DNA of 64,000 nt from Anaerolineae bacterium (GCA_030425205.1 JAUIAP010000003.1:186001-250000), one strand, 5' to 3'. Shown: positions 26,136 through 35,011, counted from the stretch's first letter. Program-made: numbers and translations. Notes: generated by a model from the letters alone, not told the origin.

Positions 26136-26250
26136 TAGATTGCTCTCCTGCGCTGTTAGCACAGTGGGAGGTGGGATATTCTACTCGCTAGTTTAGCGCG
26201 GAAAGGGTCGGTCGCAAATGCAGAATAGTGCAGGAATTCGGTACTTTTTG

Positions 26251-27258
26251 TTAATCGGCGGCGAAAAACATCGGCCGATTATTTGACACCAAGAGTTGCC
26301 GAATCCGTCCCGCATGTTCTCCCGCTTCTGAGCCACGTGAGCGATAGTTGGCTGCGAGTCCCATGCGCCCGTTGGCTTCTGCTTCCCGCGCCATTTTGTC
26401 GAGCATCCGCGCCCGCTCTTCCATCAGGCGTAATGCCGCCCAGAGGGAATGTTCTAGCTTGTGCGACTGGCCATCGAGCAGCGACTCTGCCGTAAACGCA
26501 TGTCCAACATGACAGCGATAGCGTGGAATGTCATCGACCTGAATCTCCCAAAGCGGGCCTCCACAATCGGGGCAGATGACGGGGGAGAGATTGCCTAAAT
26601 TCGACTCCAGCGGAATGTCGCTCGATACGGATTGGGCAATTTGTACCTCACTGCGAATGTCGTCTGGCACATCGAACGGCGGTTGCAGCGGTGCATGCAC
26701 CCACTGCCGCAGAATTTCACCCATCTCCTCGATAGGAACGCAATGATCGACTGGGGCATGGTCGAGCGCAGATTGTGGCATCATCGGATAGGCCGCCTCA
26801 TCGGGAGTCTGTACCATTGCCGTGCCACCACAGCGTTTGATGGCAAGCAACCCTGACGATCCATCGTTCATCATGCCTGACAAGATGATGCCCATGACAT
26901 TACTACTGTAGGTCATGGCGGCCGAACGGAACAGCGGATCGACAGATGGTCGCGAGCGATTTTCTTCTGGGCCAAATGTGAGGCGAACATGCCCGTCTTG
27001 AATCAACATATGCTGGTCGCGCGGCGCGACATAGATTGTGCCCGGCGTCAACGGATCATGGTCTTGTGGAAAGCGCGCCTTTAACCCGTCAAACCGCGCA
27101 AGGATGCGGGGCAACATGCTCGGGGTGTCTGTTGGGAGATGTTGAACGAGCAATATCGGCGCAGGAAAATCAGCTCCAAATTGCGGGACAAGTAGGGAAA
27201 GTGCCTCGATTCCTCCCGCAGAAGAGCCGATGACCACGATTTTCTGTTGTGTAAGCAT
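26251..27258 (-). CDS. Stand-alone CheB-type methylesterase with C-terminal zinc ribbon-like region
   Basis: Protein-glutamate methylesterase domain without the usual N-terminal receiver domain, 335 residues. Catalytic Ser in GSSAGGIEAL, His in VQHLP and Asp in MMNDGSSG make the CheB triad. A linker leads to CPDCGG ... CHVGHAF, a four-ligand Cys/His site found in non-chemotactic CheB proteins. No che genes are nearby, so a role in chemotaxis is doubtful. It is divergent from polX. The ATG at 27258 is chosen over one seven codons upstream. Confidence 0.85.
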   Translation of the reverse strand: MLTQQKIVVIGSSAGGIEALSLLVPQFGADFPAPILLVQHLPTDTPSMLPRILARFDGLKARFPQDHDPLTPGTIYVAPRDQHMLIQDGHVRLTFGPEENRSRPSVDPLFRSAAMTYSSNVMGIILSGMMNDGSSGLLAIKRCGGTAMVQTPDEAAYPMMPQSALDHAPVDHCVPIEEMGEILRQWVHAPLQPPFDVPDDIRSEVQIAQSVSSDIPLESNLGNLSPVICPDCGGPLWEIQVDDIPRYRCHVGHAFTAESLLDGQSHKLEHSLWAALRLMEERARMLDKMAREAEANGRMGLAANYRSRGSEAGEHAGRIRQLLVSNNRPMFFAAD

Positions 27259-27441
27259 GATAGTTCCTAAAAAAGCCACTGAATCTAAAAACTTAACCGT
27301 TAAATCTGATTGTAAGCATAGCTAACTATGGGAGAAGGGCAACAATGCGGTGTGTGGGCATAATCTGAAAAGATGATGCGTAAAGACCTCTCGTAATCAC
27401 TACAAGCAATCCGCGCCAAATGACAATGCGCGAAAAAGTGC

Positions 27442-27450
27442 TGATATAAT
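27442..27450 (+). promoter_or_regulatory. Extended -10 promoter of polX, probable leaderless transcript
   Basis: TGATATAAT ends seven bases before the polX ATG, so transcription would begin at or next to the start codon. A weak -35 (ATGACA) lies 19 bases upstream. No ribosome binding site precedes the ATG, in keeping with a leaderless mRNA. Confidence 0.5.
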
Positions 27451-27456
27451 TGGGGC

Positions 27457-29196
27457 ATGAACAACCATGAGATTGCCAACATTTTTGATCAGATGGGCGA
27501 ATTAATGACGATTCGTGGCGACAACTTCCACCGCACGCTAGCCTACAAGCGAGGGGCAGAGACGATTCGCGATTTGGGCGAACAGTTAAGCGAGATGTTA
27601 GCGGCGGGGGAGGATTTGACAAAACTGCCCGGCATTGGCAAGACGCTGGCGGGGAAGATCAATGAGCTGATCGAGACGGGGGGGCTGCGGGCATTTGAAA
27701 AAGTGAAGGCGGAAATTCCGTTGTCATTGCTTGAATTGACGCGGGTTGAGGGATTGGGGGGGAAGCGGGTCAAGTTGATCTATGACAAGTTGGGGGTCAC
27801 GACGTTAGATGAACTGATCGAAGCGGCGGAGGATGGACGGATTGCCGCGTTGCCGAAGATGGGAGAGAAATCGGCCGAAAAAATTGCCACCAACGCCCGT
27901 GCCCTGCTTGAATTTGGCGATGACCGCATCCCAATCGGCGATGCACTTCCGCTGGCACAACAAATTTTGGCCGAACTCAAGACGCTGAGCGGTGTGGAAC
28001 GGGCTGAAATTGGCGGTTCATTGCGGCGCATGAAGGAGACGATCGGGGATGTCGATATTCTGTTGGGGGTAAAAGAAGGGACATATGCTGCACCGATTAT
28101 GCAGCATTTTGTCGATTTGCCGCTGGTCGGCACGATTGAGGGGCAAGGCAATACGAAGTCGAGTGTTATCCTGCACACGGGGATGAAGGTTGATCTTCGG
28201 GTTTTGCCGCTGCGTTATTGGGGGACGTTGCTGCAATACTTCTCGGGCAGCAAAGAGCATAACGTGCGTTTGCGTGCGCTGGCGACGGAGCAGGGATTGA
28301 GCTTGAATGAGTATGGATTTTCGGCCGAAGCCAAAACCCCACCTGAACAGCGCGACACCTGTGCCACAGAAGCTGAAGTTTACAACACGCTTGCACTGCC
28401 CTATATCCCGCCCGTTTTACGCGAAGGGCGTGGCGAAATTGAGGCGGCACAAAAGGGGATGCTGCCCGAAGTCGTGCAGATCGGGGACATTCGCGCCGAC
28501 CTGCACATGCACACCACCTATTCCGATGGCAAACAGTCCGTTCTCGATATGGCGATTGCAGCGCAAAGCCGCGGCTTTGAGTACATCGTCATCACCGATC
28601 ATTCGCAAGGGTTGGGGATTGCCAATGGATTGTCGGTCGAACGGCTTGAAGAACAGGCACGCGAAATCGAGCGCGCAAATGCTGAAATGGGTGATGATTT
28701 CACCATTCTGCATGGCACAGAAATGGAGATCAAGGCCGACGCAACGCTCGACTTTCCCGACGATGTGCTGGCGGAGCTAGACTTTGTGATCGCCAGTCTG
28801 CATGTCAGTCTCAAACAGCCGCGCGAGCAAATTATGGAGCGCTTCATGGCGGCTATTGACAACCGGCATGTCGATATGATCGCCCATCCGACGGGGCGAC
28901 TGCTCGGCAGACGGGAGGGCGCAGATGTCGATATGTCGCGCTTGATTATGGCGGCCAGCTCATCCAAGACGATTCTTGAGATCAATGCCAACCCAGCGCG
29001 GCTCGATTTGAATGATGTCAACGCCAAATATGCCGCGATGATGGGTGTGAAAATTGGGATTAACTGTGATGCACATTCGGCCGATCAGTTCGACCTACTT
29101 CCCTACGGCATCGCCGTCGCCCAACGTGCTTGGATCAAGCCAGAACAGGTCGTCAATACGTGGCCGCTCGAAAAACTATTGGCCTACATCAAATAA
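27457..29196 (+). CDS. polX: DNA polymerase/3'-5' exonuclease PolX
   Basis: 579-residue bacterial family X polymerase, which fills gaps during repair, fused to a PHP domain. Order: helix-hairpin-helix region (LPGIGKTLAGKI and VEGLGGKRVK), a third HhH-like KMGEKSAEKI, polymerase palm with GSLRRMKETIGDVDIL (two metal aspartates) and VDLRVLP (third), then the PHP domain beginning DLHMHTTYSDG, with ITDHSQ, HGTEMEI, SLHVSL, HPTGRLLGR and NCDAHS providing the metal ligands. Length is normal. Its own promoter lies upstream. Confidence 0.95.
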   Translation: MNNHEIANIFDQMGELMTIRGDNFHRTLAYKRGAETIRDLGEQLSEMLAAGEDLTKLPGIGKTLAGKINELIETGGLRAFEKVKAEIPLSLLELTRVEGLGGKRVKLIYDKLGVTTLDELIEAAEDGRIAALPKMGEKSAEKIATNARALLEFGDDRIPIGDALPLAQQILAELKTLSGVERAEIGGSLRRMKETIGDVDILLGVKEGTYAAPIMQHFVDLPLVGTIEGQGNTKSSVILHTGMKVDLRVLPLRYWGTLLQYFSGSKEHNVRLRALATEQGLSLNEYGFSAEAKTPPEQRDTCATEAEVYNTLALPYIPPVLREGRGEIEAAQKGMLPEVVQIGDIRADLHMHTTYSDGKQSVLDMAIAAQSRGFEYIVITDHSQGLGIANGLSVERLEEQAREIERANAEMGDDFTILHGTEMEIKADATLDFPDDVLAELDFVIASLHVSLKQPREQIMERFMAAIDNRHVDMIAHPTGRLLGRREGADVDMSRLIMAASSSKTILEINANPARLDLNDVNAKYAAMMGVKIGINCDAHSADQFDLLPYGIAVAQRAWIKPEQVVNTWPLEKLLAYIK

Positions 29197-29353
29197 AAAG
29201 AACCGCGCTGCACATCAAAATTGCGCAACGGCGGATGATCGTAGGTAAACCCTGTGAGTGGCGTATAAAAGCGTGGTGCAAATGTGATGGAGACCGTCTA
29301 CCATTGAGCGAGTTGCGAGTGACACTGTAATTTTTATCTGCGTAAATATCTCT

Positions 29354-29914
29354 ATGGCACGCTATCAAGTTCCTGAAAATCCTAAACGCCCTCGTCGTAA
29401 TCGCCGTGACAGCTTCGACTGGGTTCCAATTGTCGGCTTCCTGCTTGGCTTAATCGTTACGGTTGCCGCCGTCTTTTTCGCCTATCAATGGGTCACCGCC
29501 TATTTGGAAACGACGCCGCTCGATGTTGATTTGCCCGACCCAGTCGTTACTACGCTGACTGCGCCTGCAACGGCTGTTGCGACAGAGACGCAAGCTCTCG
29601 CAACATCAACGCCTATACCAACGCTCACACCAGAACCGACGGCCGAGTTGGGTGATCTGCCCAGCGTCGTCACCGTTGGCTTTTATGCGCGTGTGACGAA
29701 CACAGGTGGCGCAGGTCTGTCTGTGCGTGGTGGTCCCAGCACCGATAATCAGAAGCTCGTGACAGCCGCAGAAGATTCAATTGTGCTGGTGTTGGAAGGC
29801 CCGACGGAGGGCAGCAGCTACACGTGGTGGAAGGTGCTGCTCGATGATGGCACAGAAGGCTGGATGGCCGCGCAATTTTTGGTTCCCGCACGTGCGCCCG
29901 AAGGTGGTGAATAG
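29354..29914 (+). CDS. Membrane-anchored SH3b domain protein
   Basis: 186 residues. A basic cytoplasmic tail (PKRPRRNRRD) precedes one membrane helix (about 26-48); then a Thr/Pro-rich stalk (STPIPTLTPEPT) and a bacterial SH3 domain of about 65 residues, recognisable from LSVRGGPSTDNQKL and DDGTEGWMAAQFL. Bacterial SH3 domains typically bind cell wall peptides or other proteins outside the membrane. It could be a wall sensor or anchor. It ends in a region of palindromic repeats and a shared terminator. Confidence 0.85.
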   Translation: MARYQVPENPKRPRRNRRDSFDWVPIVGFLLGLIVTVAAVFFAYQWVTAYLETTPLDVDLPDPVVTTLTAPATAVATETQALATSTPIPTLTPEPTAELGDLPSVVTVGFYARVTNTGGAGLSVRGGPSTDNQKLVTAAEDSIVLVLEGPTEGSSYTWWKVLLDDGTEGWMAAQFLVPARAPEGGE

Positions 29915-29952
29915 TTTCATCAGCCAACACAATTGTTATTTGCTGCCAGCGT

Positions 29953-29978
29953 GTTTCGGGATTTCCAAATCCCGAAAC
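29953..29978. repeat. 26-base perfect palindrome, GTTTCGGGATTT variant
   Basis: Twelve-base arms separated by CC. It differs from the copy at 30057-30082 at one base in each arm, and the two changes compensate so that pairing stays perfect. Confidence 0.8.
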
Positions 29979-30056
29979 TTTCATCCGCGAACTAATTAAG
30001 GGATAGGCCGTTCACATTTTAGTCTGAAACAGAGGGTAAACCTTTGCTTAACGGGC

Positions 30057-30082
30057 GTATCGGGATTTCCAAATCCCGATAC
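30057..30082. repeat. 26-base perfect palindrome, GTATCGGGATTT variant
   Basis: Two 12-base arms around CC, perfectly complementary. A decayed member is at 14944-14969 and half of one is seen near 30133-30154. Confidence 0.85.
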
Positions 30083-30176
30083 ATCCACTGTCCAAGACTC
30101 AAGACATGCGGTGGCGAAATCCTCGTGACACTAACCGATTTCCAAATTCTGATACATCCACTGTCCAAGACTCAAG
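30064..30176. repeat. Direct repeat of about 40 bases in two copies
   Basis: The unit GATTTCCAAAT...GATACATCCACTGTCCAAGACTCAAG occurs at 30064-30103 and 30137-30176, with changes only in the CCC of the palindrome arm. A 33-base spacer separates the copies. The shared 3' tail shows that the palindrome travels or duplicates with its flank. Confidence 0.8.
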
Positions 30177-30187
30177 TTGTAATGAAA

Positions 30188-30220
30188 ACAAAAAGCCGCC
30201 CAAATCTGGGCGGCTTTTTA
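30188..30220. terminator. Shared bidirectional terminator
   Basis: AAAAAGCCGCCC and GGGCGGCTTTTT pair perfectly around a six-base loop. It stands between the convergent SH3b gene and the secreted protein gene. Confidence 0.85.
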
Positions 30221-30241
30221 TTTAAGAAGAAAGGGGAATTG

Positions 30242-31192
30242 CTACTTCACGTCAATGACGATGGTGGCAATGCCTTCGCGGATAACGGTGCTTCCGTTGC
30301 GTACTTGCACTTTTAGCACGTATGCCGCGTCTTCTGGCGTGGATTCAGTGTGCGTCTCGCTGCCTGTGACGGGTCGCTCAGGCACGAAATTTCCGGCCTT
30401 GTAGAAGACCGCCGATGCACATTCAACTTGCCAGCTAATGGTGAACGATTCGTTCGGATTCGGGTTGCTATTTGAGGTTGTAAACTTAGAGATGTAGGGG
30501 TCGATGTTACAGCCATCGCCAGTAACATCAATCGTTACCTCATAACGGTTGACGCTATTGTCGTTGTTTGTGACCTCTGCAACGTAGGTTGTCTTGATGC
30601 TGGGGCAGACCTCAACGCTATCGACACCGTTGGCCGCGCGTAAGTCATAGCCATGACCCAATTTGACTTTGAATGCCTTGATCCCCGTATAGTTCCAAGA
30701 GAGCGTGGCACATTCGTCAATGCTCTTATTTACGATGGTTTTGCTGGCCGTAAAGCTAGAGGCATTAATCGTAACGACGTTACTCCATGCACCAAACCCA
30801 CCCTCGCCCACACCACGCACGCGATAGTAGCGAATGCCGCTAGAGAAGTTGAGTCGATAGCTCGTATCATTGACTTGAATCAACTCGCGTGTGGCAAAGC
30901 TGGGATTGGAAGAACCTTGAAGTTCCCAAAAGAGCGTTTGCGCTTCTGCGCCTTGTGACCAATCTAAATCATAAACGGCGTTGGGCGTGACTTCCGTGAC
31001 TTGCAAAACGGGCGCAAGCGGTTTGAAGGGGGCGCGTTCACGGATGATAGGCAAATAGAGACAATAGGTGCTGGGGCAATGTTCGGTGGGGACAGTGTTG
31101 GCCGATGCTCGCACACCCATAAAGAGCGCAAAGAACATGGCTGCAAAAATTAGATACGACAGACGATGCTTCGTAGTATTAGTTTCTTTCAT
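30242..31192 (-). CDS. Secreted protein with immunoglobulin-like repeats and CLYLPII motif
   Basis: 316 residues. The ATG at 31192 follows GGAGA and yields a signal peptide (LIFAAMFFALFMGVRASA). Next to the cleavage region is STYCLYLPII, a short motif of the kind seen in many Chloroflexota exported proteins. The rest appears to be three beta-sandwich units of about 85-95 residues: a fibronectin III-like one (GIRYYRVRGVGEGGFGAWSN) and two Ig-like ones (each with a cysteine pair, for example CATLSWNY/VEVCPS). No enzyme motif. Its likely role is extracellular binding. Confidence 0.75.
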   Translation of the reverse strand: MKETNTTKHRLSYLIFAAMFFALFMGVRASANTVPTEHCPSTYCLYLPIIRERAPFKPLAPVLQVTEVTPNAVYDLDWSQGAEAQTLFWELQGSSNPSFATRELIQVNDTSYRLNFSSGIRYYRVRGVGEGGFGAWSNVVTINASSFTASKTIVNKSIDECATLSWNYTGIKAFKVKLGHGYDLRAANGVDSVEVCPSIKTTYVAEVTNNDNSVNRYEVTIDVTGDGCNIDPYISKFTTSNSNPNPNESFTISWQVECASAVFYKAGNFVPERPVTGSETHTESTPEDAAYVLKVQVRNGSTVIREGIATIVIDVK

Positions 31193-31397
31193 GTTGATTT
31201 TCTCCAAATTTCGACGCGCACAGCTGAGATAGCCGTTGCGCTGGTCTGTATTTAGACCACAGACATGCGTACAATGGTAGCGACTTTTCGCCTCAATGCG
31301 AATTGTGCTTAGAAATCTCACTATCTATGTAGCTGGAAAAAAGGTTGGGTAAATTTTACCAATGGACGGGATCGGCCGATTCCCCTATCATTCCCAA

Positions 31398-31988
31398 ATG
31401 CGAAAAAGTGATGTGAGACGAGAGACGAGCGAGACGCAGATAAGTTGTCAATTAAACGTGGATGGGACGGGATCGGCCGAAATAAATACCCCGATCGGTT
31501 TCTTAACCCACATGTTAACTGCGCTGACCGTGCATGGCCTGTTTGATCTAAACCTGACGGCGACAGGTGACACATGGATCGACGCACACCACACGATAGA
31601 AGACACGGCCATCACGCTCGGACGCGCATTTGATGAAGCTCTTGGCGACCGCAAGCGTATCAATCGGGTTGGCTCGGCGTATGTGCCAATGGATGAGTCC
31701 TTAGGGTTTGTTGCGCTCGATTTTAGCGGCCGACCTTACTGTGTATTCGATGCAACTTTCATAACGTCGACCATTGGTGACTTTCCCACTGACTTAGTAC
31801 ACCATTTCTTTGAATCATTTGCCGTCCATGCCCGACTCACGCTGCACGCCCGCATATTGCACGGACGCAATGACCACCATAAGGCGGAAGCACTTTTCAA
31901 AGCCCTTGCGCGTGCGTTGCGCCAAGCAGTTGAAGTTGATCCGCGCCGCACAGATATTGCCAGCACGAAAGGGACGGTCACAGCGTGA
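31398..31988 (+). CDS. hisB: Imidazoleglycerol-phosphate dehydratase
   Basis: Sixth step of histidine synthesis, cytoplasmic, Mn-dependent, 196 residues. The family N-terminus RKSDVRRETSETQI fixes the start at 31398, twelve codons after the first in-frame ATG. Metal-binding motif 1 is DAHHTIEDT and motif 2 is GRNDHHKAEALFKA, both complete. It is the first gene of a four-gene unit with a VOC gene, hisH and hisA. Two WTCGGCCGAW copies bracket its start (31372, 31473). Confidence 0.93.
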   Translation: MRKSDVRRETSETQISCQLNVDGTGSAEINTPIGFLTHMLTALTVHGLFDLNLTATGDTWIDAHHTIEDTAITLGRAFDEALGDRKRINRVGSAYVPMDESLGFVALDFSGRPYCVFDATFITSTIGDFPTDLVHHFFESFAVHARLTLHARILHGRNDHHKAEALFKALARALRQAVEVDPRRTDIASTKGTVTA

Positions 31989-32037
31989 AAACTTTCACGC
32001 CGCGTCCCTCTATCTCAAAACGCAGGCAGCAAGGCAG

Positions 32038-32391
32038 ATGATCCAACGCACAAACACGATTCTATATTGTGAAAACTGGGTTGAAACGGTCGCGTTTTAT
32101 CGTGATACGTTGAGATTGCCGATTGAAACTGAAAATGAGTGGTTTGTTGAATTTCAGCTAGGCGCGACTGCCTTTTTGAGTGTGGCAAACGAGGCACGGG
32201 CAACAATCAAGACGGCGCATGGCTTAGGGCTAACATTAGCATGGCAAGTGGATGACGTAGAAAAATGGCGCACATCGCTGGTTGAAAAAGGGGTAACATG
32301 CACGCCCCTGAAGTCGAAATGGGGTGCAGTTGTCACCTATTTTTATGACCCAGAAGGGCATCGGATTGAACTATGGCAACCATTACAATGA
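32038..32391 (+). CDS. VOC superfamily (glyoxalase/bleomycin-resistance fold) protein
   Basis: 117 residues in a single vicinal-oxygen-chelate module: beta-alpha-beta-beta-beta units with CENWVETVAFYRDTLRLP at the start and DPEGHRIELWQ at the end, the latter giving the usual metal-ligand glutamate. The substrate is unknown. It is unusual in being placed between hisB and hisH, with its 3' end overlapping hisH by 19 bases, so its translation is tied to that of hisH. Ribosome site AAGGCAG precedes the ATG. Confidence 0.85.
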   Translation: MIQRTNTILYCENWVETVAFYRDTLRLPIETENEWFVEFQLGATAFLSVANEARATIKTAHGLGLTLAWQVDDVEKWRTSLVEKGVTCTPLKSKWGAVVTYFYDPEGHRIELWQPLQ

Positions 32392-32990
32392 TTGATTATG
32401 GCATCGGCAACTATCGGTCGGTGGAAAAGGCGTTGGCACACGTAGGCGGTGTGGTCGAACGCACGGCCGATCCCGACAAGATTGCCAATGCACAAAAGCT
32501 GATCCTGATTGGGGTGGGGGCGTTTGCGGCGACGATGGATGCAATTCGGGAACGCAATCAAGAAGAGGCGATCTTAGCGGCGGTCGCGTCAGGAACACCG
32601 CTTTTCGGAATCTGTGTCGGAATGCAGGTGCTATTTGAAGACAGCGACGAACTGGGTTTTCGCAAGGGTCTAGGTTTGATCGCGGGCCATGTGCGCCGAT
32701 TTCCAGAGGGAACCGGGCTAAAAGTTCCGCATATCGGCTGGAATCAGTTAGAGCATGATGGCTCCCACTGGTTGTTGGCGGGCATTCGGCCGAAATCCTA
32801 CGCCTACTTTGTCCACTCCTATTGCTGTCAACCGGACGACCCTGCGCACACCATCGCCGCAACAGATTATGGCACCCGCTACACCTCCGTCGTCGGCAAA
32901 GATAACGTTGTCGGCATCCAATTTCACGGCGAGAAGAGCCAGCAGACGGGTCTCCGCATCCTGCAAAATTATGTACAATGGAACCCGTGA
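32373..32990 (+). CDS. hisH: Imidazole glycerol phosphate synthase glutaminase subunit
   Basis: Class I glutamine amidotransferase that supplies ammonia to HisF, 205 residues. The nucleophile is in GICVGMQ and the His-Glu pair in QFHGEKSQ (usually QFHPEKS; proline replaced by glycine). The family N-terminus MIDYGIGNYRSVEKAL is present. It overlaps the VOC gene and is followed by hisA after 42 bases. hisF is not next to it. Confidence 0.95.
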   Translation: MATITMIDYGIGNYRSVEKALAHVGGVVERTADPDKIANAQKLILIGVGAFAATMDAIRERNQEEAILAAVASGTPLFGICVGMQVLFEDSDELGFRKGLGLIAGHVRRFPEGTGLKVPHIGWNQLEHDGSHWLLAGIRPKSYAYFVHSYCCQPDDPAHTIAATDYGTRYTSVVGKDNVVGIQFHGEKSQQTGLRILQNYVQWNP

Positions 32991-33032
32991 ACAAATTAAT
33001 AGATAAACAACGACAATTTTGGCAGATGGCTA

Positions 33033-33776
33033 ATGAGCGTAAATAACTTCACTATTTTTCCCGCAATTGACCTGCGCGGCGGCAACGTCGTGCGTCTCCA
33101 ATATGGCGATCCGAATAAACAGACAATCTTTGATGCAGACCCCGTCGCAGCGGCGTTTCGGTGGATTGAGGCAGGCGCAAAATGGTTGCATGTCGTCAAT
33201 TTAGATGGGGCGTTTGGCGAGAAAGGGGATGCTAATTGGCGTGCGCTCAAGCGGCTGACGGTGCTGCCCGTGCGCGTGCAGTTTGGGGGCGGCGTGCGGT
33301 CGCGCCATGATATCGACCGCGCCTTGGCGATTGGAGTTAAGCGGATTGTGTTGGGAACGATTTCGGCCGAAAACCCCACGTTTGTCGGCGAGATGGTACA
33401 ACGCTATGGTGCAGAACGCATCATCGTTGGGCTTGACGCACGTGATGGCATCATCAAAACACGCGGTTGGCAAGAGGATAGTGGTGTTTCAGCAATCGAT
33501 TTGGGTAAGCAGATGTGCGCGATGGGGGTGCAGACGGTGCTGCATACTGACATTGGTCGGGACGGTGTGCTGACGGGCGTGAACTGGCAGGCGTCGCAGC
33601 AATTATCGGCCGAAACCGACCTGCAAGTCATCGCCAGCGGTGGGGTTGCGACGCTCGATGACATCACCGCCTGCCAAGCAGCAAACGGTGTTTGTGGCGT
33701 TATCACCGGTCGTGCAATTTACGACGGCCGACTCGATTTGAAAGAAGCGATATTGTCCGTGAATGGTGATGCGTAA
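33033..33776 (+). CDS. hisA: Phosphoribosylformimino-5-aminoimidazole carboxamide ribotide isomerase
   Basis: TIM-barrel isomerase of histidine synthesis, 247 residues. Both phosphate sites and catalytic aspartates are visible: PAIDLRGGNVVRL (Asp at the start of strand 1) and HTDIGRDGVLTG (second Asp), with ASGGV and GVITGRAIYDG as the C-terminal phosphate loops. Length is normal. It ends the his unit. A small hairpin (AGCAGTG/CACTGCT, about 33777-33804) follows in the convergent gap. Copies of WTCGGCCGAW lie at 33363 and 33606. Confidence 0.95.
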   Translation: MSVNNFTIFPAIDLRGGNVVRLQYGDPNKQTIFDADPVAAAFRWIEAGAKWLHVVNLDGAFGEKGDANWRALKRLTVLPVRVQFGGGVRSRHDIDRALAIGVKRIVLGTISAENPTFVGEMVQRYGAERIIVGLDARDGIIKTRGWQEDSGVSAIDLGKQMCAMGVQTVLHTDIGRDGVLTGVNWQASQQLSAETDLQVIASGGVATLDDITACQAANGVCGVITGRAIYDGRLDLKEAILSVNGDA

Positions 33777-33824
33777 GCAGTGAACAGTGCGACCGTCCAC
33801 TGCTTGCCGCTATCTGCATCACTA

Positions 33825-34184
33825 CTAGCTAAGGTTATCGTCTGGAATTTCGTCCGCAGGTTCTGGTCCCGCATCGTCCAATCCCGAACTCGTCATCGTC
33901 ATTAATACGTTGACATCCATTTCACCCGCGCACAGAATTTGGCAGGAGAGACGATAGTCGCCCAAGTCACCTTTGTCTTCTAGCTTGCGCTTTTCACCAG
34001 CGGTGTAAGATTCGGGCTCGCCGCTATTAAAACTGACACGACATGTCGTGCATTTTGCATGACCGCCGCAGCGATGGAGGATGTCGATCCCTTGCCCTTC
34101 AATCGCCTTGACCAAGCGTGTGCCGTCTGCAACTTCAAATGATTGCGTTTCGAATGTTTCACCTTGTGCTGTAATTGTTGCCAT
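33825..34184 (-). CDS. Plant-type [2Fe-2S] ferredoxin
   Basis: Electron carrier, 119 residues. Cluster ligands C-x5-C-x2-C in RCGGHAKCTTCRV (about residues 39-47) and the fourth in YRLSCQI (about 81). The C-terminal 35 residues are acidic (GLDDAGPEPADEIPDD), longer than in minimal ferredoxins and without known function. The first loop has six-residue spacing (CGGHAKC), as in putidaredoxin/adrenodoxin relatives, which usually serve oxygenases or Fe-S assembly. A partner enzyme is not evident in the neighbourhood. Confidence 0.9.
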   Translation of the reverse strand: MATITAQGETFETQSFEVADGTRLVKAIEGQGIDILHRCGGHAKCTTCRVSFNSGEPESYTAGEKRKLEDKGDLGDYRLSCQILCAGEMDVNVLMTMTSSGLDDAGPEPADEIPDDNLS

Positions 34185-34369
34185 AGTTTACTCCAATATA
34201 AAATGTGTTCAGCTTGTGCCAACAAGTGTAGCACCAATGTGTACACATCCCCACCCTAATGCACTGGAACGCTATTAAAGCGCTTTGTCGCCCACTCTAT
34301 AGATGATATGTAACCATCATGCGTGGTATGGATTGCATAAACACGCCCCAATACGCAACACGCAATCTT

Positions 34370-35011
34370 TCAGTCCGTCATTGTCCCCATCCGTGCCTCA
34401 AACTGCGCCAATGCCGCCTCCAGCTGCGCTTGCCGGAAGCTGTTGGTGACATCCCCGCGTGTCCGCTCCAAAACGGCTCGCACGGTGTCTGTCCGGCGGC
34501 GCAATCCGCCCGTGATGCTGTCGGTAAAGTCGAGCGTCACCAGTTGACTGTAAATCTCGTTCATGACGTCGAGCAAACGCTCGGCCTCGTCGCTATGACC
34601 GTGCCGCAAAATGTCGAGAATGCGTCGTCGCATTTCAGTCGCCGCTTCAGCCAAGCCGTTGATCCATGTGTTAAATTCAACGTTCAGCGTGGCAGGATCG
34701 GGCAGTTCTTCCCCTTGCATAAGCGCATAGGTTAAAGCTGCTTCGACATACTCTTTGAGCGAATCCTGTGTGTAGCCTGCGTGATAGATGTCGGCAAACG
34801 CGCGGCTGTCGTTCGTCAATTCGGTGGCGGCATCACGCGCCGCAGCGAGTTGTTCCCGTGCCGACTCCCACTCGCTGCGATGCATGGCGCGAATCGACTT
34901 GGCGCACATGCGAATCAGTTGACGCGAGCGTTTGAGCGCAACTTCGCGCACTTCGTGTTTCTCTTCAAATCCCGTCCGTACCTGTTCAACAATCAGTTCT
35001 AAATTATTCAT
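34370..35011 (-). CDS. Translin family protein
   Basis: 213 residues, all-helical. The pattern DFTDSITGGLRRRTDTVR, then VLERTRGDVT near the C-terminus, is the translin/TRAX hallmark (LRR-K/R-x-D-x2R, then E-x-TRG-D). The N-terminal helix has ALKRSRQLIRMCAKSIRAMH, matching the family's nucleic-acid contact helix. Eukaryotic translin/TRAX (C3PO) binds and cuts single-stranded RNA; archaeal and bacterial members are little studied. Start chosen at MNNLEL, where the family begins. It sits 31 bases downstream of an MFS gene. Confidence 0.8.
   Translation of the reverse strand: MNNLELIVEQVRTGFEEKHEVREVALKRSRQLIRMCAKSIRAMHRSEWESAREQLAAARDAATELTNDSRAFADIYHAGYTQDSLKEYVEAALTYALMQGEELPDPATLNVEFNTWINGLAEAATEMRRRILDILRHGHSDEAERLLDVMNEIYSQLVTLDFTDSITGGLRRRTDTVRAVLERTRGDVTNSFRQAQLEAALAQFEARMGTMTD

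Noticed and set aside
26251..27258. A chemotaxis locus around the CheB-type gene
   Set aside because: No receiver domain in the protein and no cheA, cheW, cheR or receptor genes within the window.
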